Origin: Marinoscillum pacificum | GTDB taxonomy: Bacteria; Bacteroidota; Bacteroidia; Cytophagales; Cyclobacteriaceae | Length of the DNA: 64,000 bases | Direction: 5' to 3' | Assembly: GCF_024714495.1 (NCBI RefSeq) | Contig: NZ_JAMZMJ010000001.1 | Span: 868,001 to 932,000, forward strand | Shown here: one piece after another, positions 16,761 to 24,205 of the stretch | Position numbering within the stretch: the first letter of the stretch is position 1 | Layout of the letters: each line of letters opens with the position of its first letter | Translations under genes and position numbers: made by a program | Notes under the pieces: generated by a model | The model's database searches: none | Seen by the model: the letters and a program-made list of their open reading frames with translations, nothing else | Told to the model about the DNA's origin: nothing

Positions 16761-17331
16761 TCGTATAAGTTAATCAAACTTTTGGAATAGCCTATTTCAT
16801 AGCCAAAACACACCATTCATCAAGCCAAATAACAGAAACTTCAACTCCCAAAATCCATGCATGAAAAACACTCATAAAATACAATCTCTTATGCTACTTC
16901 TCAGTCCCCCTAGCATAGACTTGAATTAATTCTATCACTTGTTGAAAGTACCTAAATGAGCGCAACTTTTTACATTGGAAAAATGATGAACTTCTAGAAA
17001 ATCCATCAACCCATAACAATCACTTCTGCCCTCCAATAACTGTGTGCAACTACAGAGGAAAACTTTTCAACATGAGCTTTCGAAGCTCCGCAACATAAAC
17101 TTTATTACGTTATTTATCATTTAATAACTCATTGCAAACATCGGCCGGTTGGCAATCATCGTCCCATCACCTCTCATCAACGCCACCTACTAGGTAGAGT
17201 CTAGAATATTCCCCTCTAAACAAAACAAGTCACCTTAAAATAAAATAGGACTAATCAAAGACAACATCTTCAACTAGTCCTATATATAGACAAACCCTTA
17301 AGAACCTTCTTTAGCAAGAATTAGCTCTTGT
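16761..17331. other. 571-bp intergenic region
   Basis: No credible ORF on either strand. It holds an interrupted inverted repeat (ATTGC-A-AAC with GTT-G-GCAAT, 17131-17156), a small hairpin (GAGCTT, loop TCG, AAGCTC, 17074-17088) and, at the far end, the terminator of the ABC1-kinase gene. The promoter of the beta-helix gene must lie here; no exact TAnnTTTG is seen on the minus strand. Confidence 0.5.
17245..17283 (-). terminator. Terminator-like hairpin after the ABC1-kinase gene
   Basis: ATAGGACTA and TAGTCCTAT form a perfect 9-bp stem with a 21-nt loop. On the minus strand it is followed by TTTTATTTTAAGG. It lies about 50 bases past the stop. Confidence 0.6.
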
Positions 17332-18639
17332 TTAACGAAGCCAATCAGGTTTGGTAGTAATCACTTTTGCTCCCAACATATTCAGCAGCTGGTATAAGCC
17401 AAAGTAGGTTCTATTAATATAAAGACCATGGCGCGACCCTCTTGGATGCTTCGAATTCCTAAGCTCTTTCATATTCCCCAAACGCTCACTAAGGTCATAG
17501 ATCTTCTTAAAATACTTATCATCAGCAAAATCAAATTCCTCTCCATGAAACGGATCCCCCAGCAACATGGTCATTTCCTTAAAAATGGAAATGTACAATT
17601 TCTTCTCTTGCTCAGAATCGTCTTCATATATAAAATTTAAGTGATACAATATAGGAATCAAGGCCTCATCATCCGCAATAAGATCTCTGCTCATCAGTCT
17701 GAAATATGCTTCATAAAAATCTTCTGGAATTTCCTTTACACATCCAAAATCTATGATCCCCAATGTACCATCAGGACGCATTAAAAAGTTACCTGGATGT
17801 GGGTCTGCATGCACCTCTTTTAAGTTATGAATCTGATGGTGATAAAAGTCCCACATCGCCTGCCCAATTTGATCTTTGATCTCTTGAGAAGGATTGGTTT
17901 CAAGAAACTCCCTGATGTGACTACCATCCACCCAATCCATCGTAATTACCCTTGCCGCAGACAGCTCTTCATAGTAGTTAGGAAAGCACAAATTAGGAAT
18001 ATCTTTACAAGCCTCACCGATCCTTTTTGACCTGGCAACTTCCAACACATAGTCAGTCTCTTCGAGTAGTTTACTTTGCACCTCATCCATGTATTGATCT
18101 AGCTCTTTTTCGTTTAACCCAAAGAGTCGTAGTGCAAATGGCTTCACCAATTTCAAGTCTGATTTCACACTCTCTGCCACTCCAGGATATTGCACTTTTA
18201 CAGCTAACGTTTTTCCATCCTTTTCAGCACGATGTACCTGCCCTATTGACGCGGCGTTTACCGCACTTTTTGTGAAGGTTTCGAACAGCGCATTTGGAGG
18301 TGCTCCGAAGTAATTTTGAAAGGTCTTTACCACCAAAGGATAAGACAATGGCGGAGCACTATATTGACTCATTGCAAACTTGTCCTGATATGCTGTAGGC
18401 AGTAAGTTCTTATCCATCGCAAGCATCTGTGCAACCTTAAGAGCACTACCCTTCAACTCACTTAACGAATCATAAATATCTTCCGCGTTTTCTTTATCCA
18501 GCTGTTCCCTTCCTGCTTTGGGATCTGTCAGCTTTCGACCGTAGTGTTTTAAATAATTTCCACCAACCTTCGCACCGGTTTTTACAAATTTTGCCGCACG
18601 AGACACTTTACCTACTGGAATTTTTCCTTGCTCTTTCAT
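17332..18639 (-). CDS. ABC1/AarF/UbiB-family atypical kinase (435 aa)
   Basis: Protein-kinase-like fold linked in other organisms to quinone biosynthesis or lipid homeostasis. The visible kinase landmarks are the Ala-rich nucleotide loop NAASIGQVHRA (about 128-138), the lysine of LAVKVQYPG, the catalytic loop VHADPHPGNFLM (D259, N264) and the metal-binding IIDFG (D277). The N-terminal KxGQ signature of the family is present as KVAQ (68-71), with Ala replacing Gly, in the context LKGSALKVAQML. No membrane segments are evident. It is divergent from the S9A peptidase with only 65 bases between the starts. Confidence 0.88.
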   Translation of the reverse strand: MKEQGKIPVGKVSRAAKFVKTGAKVGGNYLKHYGRKLTDPKAGREQLDKENAEDIYDSLSELKGSALKVAQMLAMDKNLLPTAYQDKFAMSQYSAPPLSYPLVVKTFQNYFGAPPNALFETFTKSAVNAASIGQVHRAEKDGKTLAVKVQYPGVAESVKSDLKLVKPFALRLFGLNEKELDQYMDEVQSKLLEETDYVLEVARSKRIGEACKDIPNLCFPNYYEELSAARVITMDWVDGSHIREFLETNPSQEIKDQIGQAMWDFYHHQIHNLKEVHADPHPGNFLMRPDGTLGIIDFGCVKEIPEDFYEAYFRLMSRDLIADDEALIPILYHLNFIYEDDSEQEKKLYISIFKEMTMLLGDPFHGEEFDFADDKYFKKIYDLSERLGNMKELRNSKHPRGSRHGLYINRTYFGLYQLLNMLGAKVITTKPDWLR

Positions 18640-18704
18640 AAATCCTTAATCTTGTCTCTGCAACATTCCGTACACCAAAAAGGTTGAATTTTTTTATCAA
18701 GATC

Positions 18705-20825
18705 ATGAAAAACACACTTCCAGCCATTTTTCTCTTCATACTGATTATCAATACTACACAGGCCATATCACAAGAGCTATCCTATCCCCCAACGATAGAA
18801 CGAGAAGTGCTGAACACTTACCACGGCGTGAATGTCTATGACAACTACCAATGGCTTGAAAACATTTACTCTCCTGAAGTACGGGTTTGGGTGGAGAGTC
18901 AAAATCATGTAGCTGAAAAATACCTGAAGAAACTTTCTAACAAGCATAACTCTGTCAACGAAATGAACAAGTACATGGCTCGAGATAGAAGTCGGGCAAA
19001 TATTGGAAAGTTCAATATTGATCGTGAAAGAGAGTCCAATTTCAAATTGTTCTACACCGATTATTTCAGTGGACCTTCGATATTTTTCCGATCCAAATCT
19101 TATAACGATTTCAAAATGCTTGTAGACAGCAGGTATTTGTTCAAGAAAAGCGAAAACAAACAAGCAGAAATCATCAGCTTTGAACCTTCACAAAATGATG
19201 AAATATTAGCCTATCAATATGCTGTTAATGGCAAACCATGGGGTGAAATAAGACTGAAAAACACCTCTGGTATTCAAAGCCCAAATGAGACACTCTATCA
19301 AACCCAATTCAACCAGATAAATTGGTATAAAAACGGATTCTTTTATCAAAAATCAAAAATTGATAGTGCAACCAATGCCAAAAGCTCCCCAGCTATTTAC
19401 TACCACCGAATTAACACCAGTCAAAAAGAAGACTCTCTAGTATTCAAAACCAACAATATTGATGATGAAATACGCCTGTTCAGCACGATAAAAGAGGACA
19501 TATTCCTACTAGAAATAAAAAACAAAGTCAATGATCAGTATAGCTACCTCTTCTGGAAGCCAAATTCAGAATATTCTGGATATAAACCAATAGTATACAA
19601 GGTCAATTACTCCTTTGGCTTTGTAGATTATCTTGAGAACAGACTAATATTAAAAGCGGTAATAAGTGATCAAATCAAATTAATAAGTATTGATCCCAAC
19701 AACCCAAAAGACCTTAAAATTATCAGTAAAAGCTTTAAGGATGCAGTAATTACGGGAACTGAAACACTGGGTAATAATCATATTGCCATTTCCTATCAGT
19801 CCCTTAGTATGCCGTTGTTAATTGTTGTTGATCCCTCGGGAAATCTAATTGGAGAAGTAGCTCTTCCTCAAGGTGTATCAATTTCAAGATTAAGCTATCA
19901 AAGAGGATCTGACAAATTGTATTTCTTGCTAAAATCATTCACCATTCCTCCGGTATTGTGTGAGCTAAACATGAATGATTTCACTTATTCCGTCATTGAA
20001 AAAACAGGCGTCAATTTCGATTTTAAGAGTTATAAATTCACTGAATCGAGCTTTACCTCCAAGGATGGCACCACCATTCCGATATTTATCGTTTATAAAA
20101 ATGAATTGAAACAAGACGGGAGCACTCCTATGCTCTTAGAAGCCTATGGTGGCTTTGGAGCCATCAACACCTCCAATTACGATCCAAATGTGATCTACTT
20201 TATAGAAAATGGTGGTGCTTACGCTTACGCTTATACACGTGGAGGAGGAGAGCTTGGTCATGACTGGTGGTATGCAGGGAAGAAACTCAATAAACAAAAT
20301 GCTATTGATGACTACATCAGTGCAGGTGAATTTTTGATCAAAGAAGGTTATACTAAACCCAAAAAACTAGGAATTGTAGGCTATTCTCATGGAGGATTAC
20401 TTGCTGCTTCAGCTATGATTCAAAAACCTGAGTTATTTGGAGCTGTAATGTTAAATGATGGACTGTCAGATATGCTGAGATACGAAAACAACATACTGGG
20501 CTCATCTATTGTCAATGAATTCGGGAGTGTGACTAATGAGGAAGAATTCTACAATTTAGCTGATTACTCCCCATATCATCGATTAGACCCAAGAGTTAAC
20601 TACCCTCCTGTGCTATTTACTGCCACATTTTTCGATCATAGAATTTCACCAATGCATTCCTACAAATTTGCTGCATCATTGCAAAACAACCCATCACAGC
20701 AAAATCCAGTTATTCTCTTCACCAATTCAGATGTTGGCAGCTACGGAAGTCAATCCATGGTAGAACGACTGGAATTTGAAGCAATGAAAGTGTCTTTTCT
20801 CGATGAATTTCTTTTGAACGATTAG
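18705..20825 (+). CDS. S9A prolyl-oligopeptidase-like protein lacking the catalytic His (706 aa)
   Basis: Exported homologue of prolyl oligopeptidase. I chose the ATG at 18705 (MKNTLPAIFLF) because it gives a clean signal peptide; a TTG at 18684 is in frame. The N-terminal propeller runs to about 400 and begins with YPPTIEREV and YDNYQWLENI. In the alpha/beta-hydrolase domain the nucleophile elbow is GYSHGG (S561), and TFFDHRISPMHS supplies D644 and the substrate Arg (D641 and R643 of porcine PREP). The position of the third residue, normally in AGHG, reads DVGSYGS (S679). No other His follows the Asp region except those within DHR and MHS, so the triad looks incomplete and the protein may be inactive or use another mechanism. 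It converges with the TetR-type gene, overlapping it by four bases. Confidence 0.88.
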   Translation: MKNTLPAIFLFILIINTTQAISQELSYPPTIEREVLNTYHGVNVYDNYQWLENIYSPEVRVWVESQNHVAEKYLKKLSNKHNSVNEMNKYMARDRSRANIGKFNIDRERESNFKLFYTDYFSGPSIFFRSKSYNDFKMLVDSRYLFKKSENKQAEIISFEPSQNDEILAYQYAVNGKPWGEIRLKNTSGIQSPNETLYQTQFNQINWYKNGFFYQKSKIDSATNAKSSPAIYYHRINTSQKEDSLVFKTNNIDDEIRLFSTIKEDIFLLEIKNKVNDQYSYLFWKPNSEYSGYKPIVYKVNYSFGFVDYLENRLILKAVISDQIKLISIDPNNPKDLKIISKSFKDAVITGTETLGNNHIAISYQSLSMPLLIVVDPSGNLIGEVALPQGVSISRLSYQRGSDKLYFLLKSFTIPPVLCELNMNDFTYSVIEKTGVNFDFKSYKFTESSFTSKDGTTIPIFIVYKNELKQDGSTPMLLEAYGGFGAINTSNYDPNVIYFIENGGAYAYAYTRGGGELGHDWWYAGKKLNKQNAIDDYISAGEFLIKEGYTKPKKLGIVGYSHGGLLAASAMIQKPELFGAVMLNDGLSDMLRYENNILGSSIVNEFGSVTNEEEFYNLADYSPYHRLDPRVNYPPVLFTATFFDHRISPMHSYKFAASLQNNPSQQNPVILFTNSDVGSYGSQSMVERLEFEAMKVSFLDEFLLND

Positions 20826-21481
20826 CGCTGTTGGAACATAAATTTTGCAAAGTCAATGATAGAATCCAATGGCCCTTTACCCACTAGGTCAAAAGCCAGA
20901 TTCACAGACTTTTCTATTGCCGCATCAGTTTTCTCGAATTCATGACTATCATCATTAGCCCAAAAACGCGTAATAAACAGAAAATGCAACCAGAACGCCT
21001 TGGTGTATTGATTCGTAAACGGTCGCTCTTGGATCTCAGTCGTATCTTTACCCTCTAGAATGAGTTCATGAATGTACTCTTCAAAAACACCTTTAAGTTG
21101 TTCCAGAAAATAAGGTGTGGCATCAGTCTTAGGAGTTTCTTCAAACCTTTTCAAAACAAAGCTACGGTTAGACTTAAGCGTCTCTAACCACGTGTAGTAA
21201 AACGCCAACAACTTCTCTCGTACCGAGTATTCAGCATATGCTTCATCTGATTCGATCCCTTCTACGGTGTTGGATAACCAATCCGCCCATATACTTCTTT
21301 CAATAGCCCTGAAAGAATTGAAGTATTGATAAAACTCCTGTTCGTTACTTTTTAATGCCTTCGCAAAAGCGAATACTGAAGCAGGGTTAGTACCTGTAGT
21401 CAGCACTTCCTCTATATAGGCCTGTTTAAATTGGTCAGCGCTGATTGTTTTTTTCCGTTTATTAGTCGTAGCTTTTACCAT
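20822..21481 (-). CDS. TetR-family-like transcriptional regulator (219 aa)
   Basis: Predicted dimeric regulator. The N-terminal part (about 10-65) fits a TetR helix-turn-helix: SADQFKQAYIEEVLTTG, ASVFAFAKALKSNEQEFYQYFNSFRAIERSIW. The all-helical C-terminal domain (70-219) is rich in aromatic residues, as in ligand/dimerisation domains of the family. The HTH is less regular than typical, with the recognition helix at EQEFYQYFNSF. In related bacteria, as I recall, this type of regulator sits beside an ABC1 kinase; here the S9A gene separates the two. Ligand and targets are unknown. Confidence 0.72.
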   Translation of the reverse strand: MVKATTNKRKKTISADQFKQAYIEEVLTTGTNPASVFAFAKALKSNEQEFYQYFNSFRAIERSIWADWLSNTVEGIESDEAYAEYSVREKLLAFYYTWLETLKSNRSFVLKRFEETPKTDATPYFLEQLKGVFEEYIHELILEGKDTTEIQERPFTNQYTKAFWLHFLFITRFWANDDSHEFEKTDAAIEKSVNLAFDLVGKGPLDSIIDFAKFMFQQR

Positions 21482-21534
21482 ATTTCTGGTAACCTATTGA
21501 TTCACAAAAAGGTTGGCACAACTAACTAAAAAAA

Positions 21535-22179
21535 ATGAAATATTTAATCTGGCTCCTTACTACACTTGTTTTTAACAGTGTTCACTCACAAATTGCATCA
21601 TCAAAAGATATAATTAACCGATCAATTGCTTTTCATGATCCTCATAAGCATTGGCAAACCTTCAAAGCAACCTTAAGCCTCGTAGAAGAAAGAGAGTCCG
21701 GTGATAGAAATACTCAATTCAGTATTGACAATACATTGGGGAAATTCATTTTTGAGCGTGATAGCATATCACACGGCATGTTGTTAGACTCTTGTTTTAA
21801 CCTTGCTGGAGAGGCAGGTTGTGATAGAATACAAACCATCAGAAACTATTATTTATATCTATGGGGGCTACCTATGAAGCTAACAGACCCAAATACTCCA
21901 GTACTAGAAGATATTCAGGAACTAAGCGATTGGAATGGTCATCATGTCTATGGAGTACGCGTCAACTATGAGCGTGAAAACTGGACATTCTTCTTTGAAC
22001 AATCCACATATGAGCTAGTAGGTTATCAGTTTTACTTTAACTACAAGGAAGGTGGAGAGGTGATCACCTTAAAGGATTTAGTCGAATTTGAAGGAATAAA
22101 AATCCCTAAAACAAGAACCTGGTACACTTTACCTGACAGGCAATACCTTGCCACAGATAAACTAGAATGGATAAAATAA
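21535..22179 (+). CDS. Exported protein of unknown function, DUF6503-like (214 aa)
   Basis: Sec signal peptide MKYLIWLLTTLVFNSVHSQ, then a beta-rich domain. The motif IAFHDPHKHWQTFKATLSLVEER, the central WNGHHVYGVRVNYE and the terminal KIPKTRTWYTLPDRQYLATDKL fit a Bacteroidota family of periplasmic proteins annotated, as I recall, as DUF6503; that name is not verified. There is one central Cys pair (DSCFNLAGEAGCD) that could form a disulfide. It is divergent from the TetR-type gene by 53 bases and ends in a hairpin. Role unknown. Confidence 0.62.
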   Translation: MKYLIWLLTTLVFNSVHSQIASSKDIINRSIAFHDPHKHWQTFKATLSLVEERESGDRNTQFSIDNTLGKFIFERDSISHGMLLDSCFNLAGEAGCDRIQTIRNYYLYLWGLPMKLTDPNTPVLEDIQELSDWNGHHVYGVRVNYERENWTFFFEQSTYELVGYQFYFNYKEGGEVITLKDLVEFEGIKIPKTRTWYTLPDRQYLATDKLEWIK

Positions 22180-22183
22180 AAAA

Positions 22184-22207
22184 AGCCTTCCCTTTAAAGT
22201 GAAGGCT
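22184..22207. terminator. Terminator hairpin between convergent genes
   Basis: AGCCTTC (22184-22190) pairs with GAAGGCT (22201-22207) around an internally complementary CTTTAAAG. On the minus strand it is followed by a run of T residues, so it is stronger for the LRR-protein gene ending at 22325. Confidence 0.75.
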
Positions 22208-22324
22208 CTTAACCAGCGGTGAACAGATACAGAAGTATTCTGTGAATTATGATACTAAGATAGAGTATCGAGTTTTAGACATCAATACCCTAAAAATGGT
22301 ATTTTTCTACTCACCACTTTTTGA

Positions 22325-24205
22325 TTATTTCTTACTAATCTTCGTTTGTTGTCTGAATGCACCAGAACTGTCACTGAATTCCAGAAAATACATCCCTGAC
22401 TCATAAGAAGTTAAGTCGATTTCAACATCTTGATAGCCAAGTGAAGGATCAACCTCCTGCCTAATCAACACACTTCCTTTCATGTCACGTACAATCGCAA
22501 AAAGATCATCTATTTTTCTATATACTTCAAATTCTGCTAGCATCACACCATCAGTAGGGTTTGGATACAATCTCACATTCTTCAAGAAAGGCTTAGCGGT
22601 CCACAACACTTTTCGAGTTTCCACCACTATTCCATCTTCAGTAATGGTAGCTGTGATCTCAAAAACCTGACTTTCTTCATCACCACCTACAACTATCTCA
22701 ATATCTGAATCCTCATCCATTGGCACTCCGGGATACTGGATATTTAGACGGTATCTACCGTCTTCGATATCTGTAAATCTAAAGTTTCCATCATCATCTG
22801 ATTCCACATAAGCATAAAGTTCGAATTCCCCTTCTTCATCTTGACCAGTTCTACCCTTTGGAACGAATCTTCGTACAGAACAAGCTGCTCGCTTCACTTT
22901 ACGCCGTGCTTCAATTCTGCTACCACTTTCTTCATCAGTGTTGTTCTCAATATCTACACCCACATTTCCATTAAATGTAGCTCCATTGGTAAGGGGAGGA
23001 AGCTCATCAGGTTTGAATATCATTTCGATATCAATATCACTTGCAGCTTGCCTCAGGAATAATGTATCAGCTACTTCCCAATCATCAGTACTCACATAAT
23101 ACGTCTGAATGACATCAGGAAAATCAGTCTGATCTTGCTTAACTAAAAGAATGAAGTCTCCAAGCACCACATCTTCAATCTTGTAAAACCCATTTGAGTC
23201 CAATTGTGCACTATCTGATTTCTCAAAAGGCCCGTCAAATATCCTATAGATCTCAACCTGACCATCCGTGAGTAGTGTACCAGATGCATCAGCAAATACG
23301 GTTCCCTGCACATCAGTAGATGCCCAAATATTCTGATTTCTGGACTCAAGCACCAAACCTGGCAATGAATCATTGGTCGCCGTTAGTCGATAAGAACCCA
23401 TATTCTCATAATTCAAGCTATCAATGGCCAATTCATTTGTTGTTGCTCCTTCTATGGCAACAGCAACTTCCGGCTCCGCCAGATCATCAAAAACCCATTG
23501 ATATTTATTCCCGGCACCTGAAATAGCCGCCGTTAATACGAAAGCACTATCCGCTCTGACTGTATCATTTCTTGTAAATCCGATCCTCTTTTGAGGAGAA
23601 TAATCGAATTCTTCCACGGACTTATTATTAATCAAACTTTCAAAACCTAAACGATTTTCAGCCACATTCAACTTTTTCAATGCCGGCATACTAGACATCT
23701 TGGGCAATTTTCTAAGTTGATTGTCTGAGAAATTGACACTATCCAGCTTATTCAAATTCAAAATAATGTCTGGAACATTGTTTTGGAGATTATTACCCGG
23801 AAGGCTAATACCTACAACTCGTTGGTTATCCAAAGTAATACCTGCCCACTCTTCAATATCCGAATTTTGCAGCCATCCAGTGTTATCAACCCAATCATCA
23901 CCTCCCAAAGCTTGATACAAAACCGCTAAAACGGCGGAATCCTTTTCAAGACCGAAAGAGAGGATGATCATTTTACCAGGAATGAATCCTGGGTAAGTTG
24001 CCAGATCAACTCCGTTTCCCAGGTCGGTTGTACCCACAGGATCTCCTGCCACGCTTATTGAGGTGAAGTTGCCACCAGAAGAAACTCCTCCTCCAGCACT
24101 ACCCACATACGCTGTATTACTCAGCTGACCTGAAGTCAAATGAATAATACCTATGCTAAACAATATGATTAATAATCTTTTCATCATTTTCTGATTTAAG
24201 ATCAT
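22325..24205 (-). CDS. T9SS-exported protein with leucine-rich repeats and Ig/SdrD-like domains (626 aa)
   Basis: Large secreted or surface protein. A signal peptide (ending HLTSGQ) is followed by an AYVGSAGGG...DLATYPGFIPG segment common to T9SS cargo. Next come an LRR section with GWLQNSDIEEWAGITL and LxxLxLxxNxL-like repeats (about 110-200), an Ig-like domain (about 215-290), and beta-sandwich carrier domains with GFYKIEDVVLGDF and GNFRFTDIEDGRYRLNI (about 295-510). The C-terminal sorting domain (about 545-626) starts at VRLYPNPTDG and ends with GMYFLEFSDSSGAFRQQTKISKK. The start overlaps the upstream stop as TAATG, so translation is coupled to the S74 protein. M7 or M8 would also give a good signal peptide. 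Confidence 0.88.
   Translation of the reverse strand: MILNQKMMKRLLIILFSIGIIHLTSGQLSNTAYVGSAGGGVSSGGNFTSISVAGDPVGTTDLGNGVDLATYPGFIPGKMIILSFGLEKDSAVLAVLYQALGGDDWVDNTGWLQNSDIEEWAGITLDNQRVVGISLPGNNLQNNVPDIILNLNKLDSVNFSDNQLRKLPKMSSMPALKKLNVAENRLGFESLINNKSVEEFDYSPQKRIGFTRNDTVRADSAFVLTAAISGAGNKYQWVFDDLAEPEVAVAIEGATTNELAIDSLNYENMGSYRLTATNDSLPGLVLESRNQNIWASTDVQGTVFADASGTLLTDGQVEIYRIFDGPFEKSDSAQLDSNGFYKIEDVVLGDFILLVKQDQTDFPDVIQTYYVSTDDWEVADTLFLRQAASDIDIEMIFKPDELPPLTNGATFNGNVGVDIENNTDEESGSRIEARRKVKRAACSVRRFVPKGRTGQDEEGEFELYAYVESDDDGNFRFTDIEDGRYRLNIQYPGVPMDEDSDIEIVVGGDEESQVFEITATITEDGIVVETRKVLWTAKPFLKNVRLYPNPTDGVMLAEFEVYRKIDDLFAIVRDMKGSVLIRQEVDPSLGYQDVEIDLTSYESGMYFLEFSDSSGAFRQQTKISKK

Noticed and set aside
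22284-22303. AATACC/GGTATT hairpin followed by T residues as a second terminator
   Set aside because: The stem is only 6 bp of mostly A-T pairs. The hairpin at 22184-22207 already explains termination between these convergent genes.
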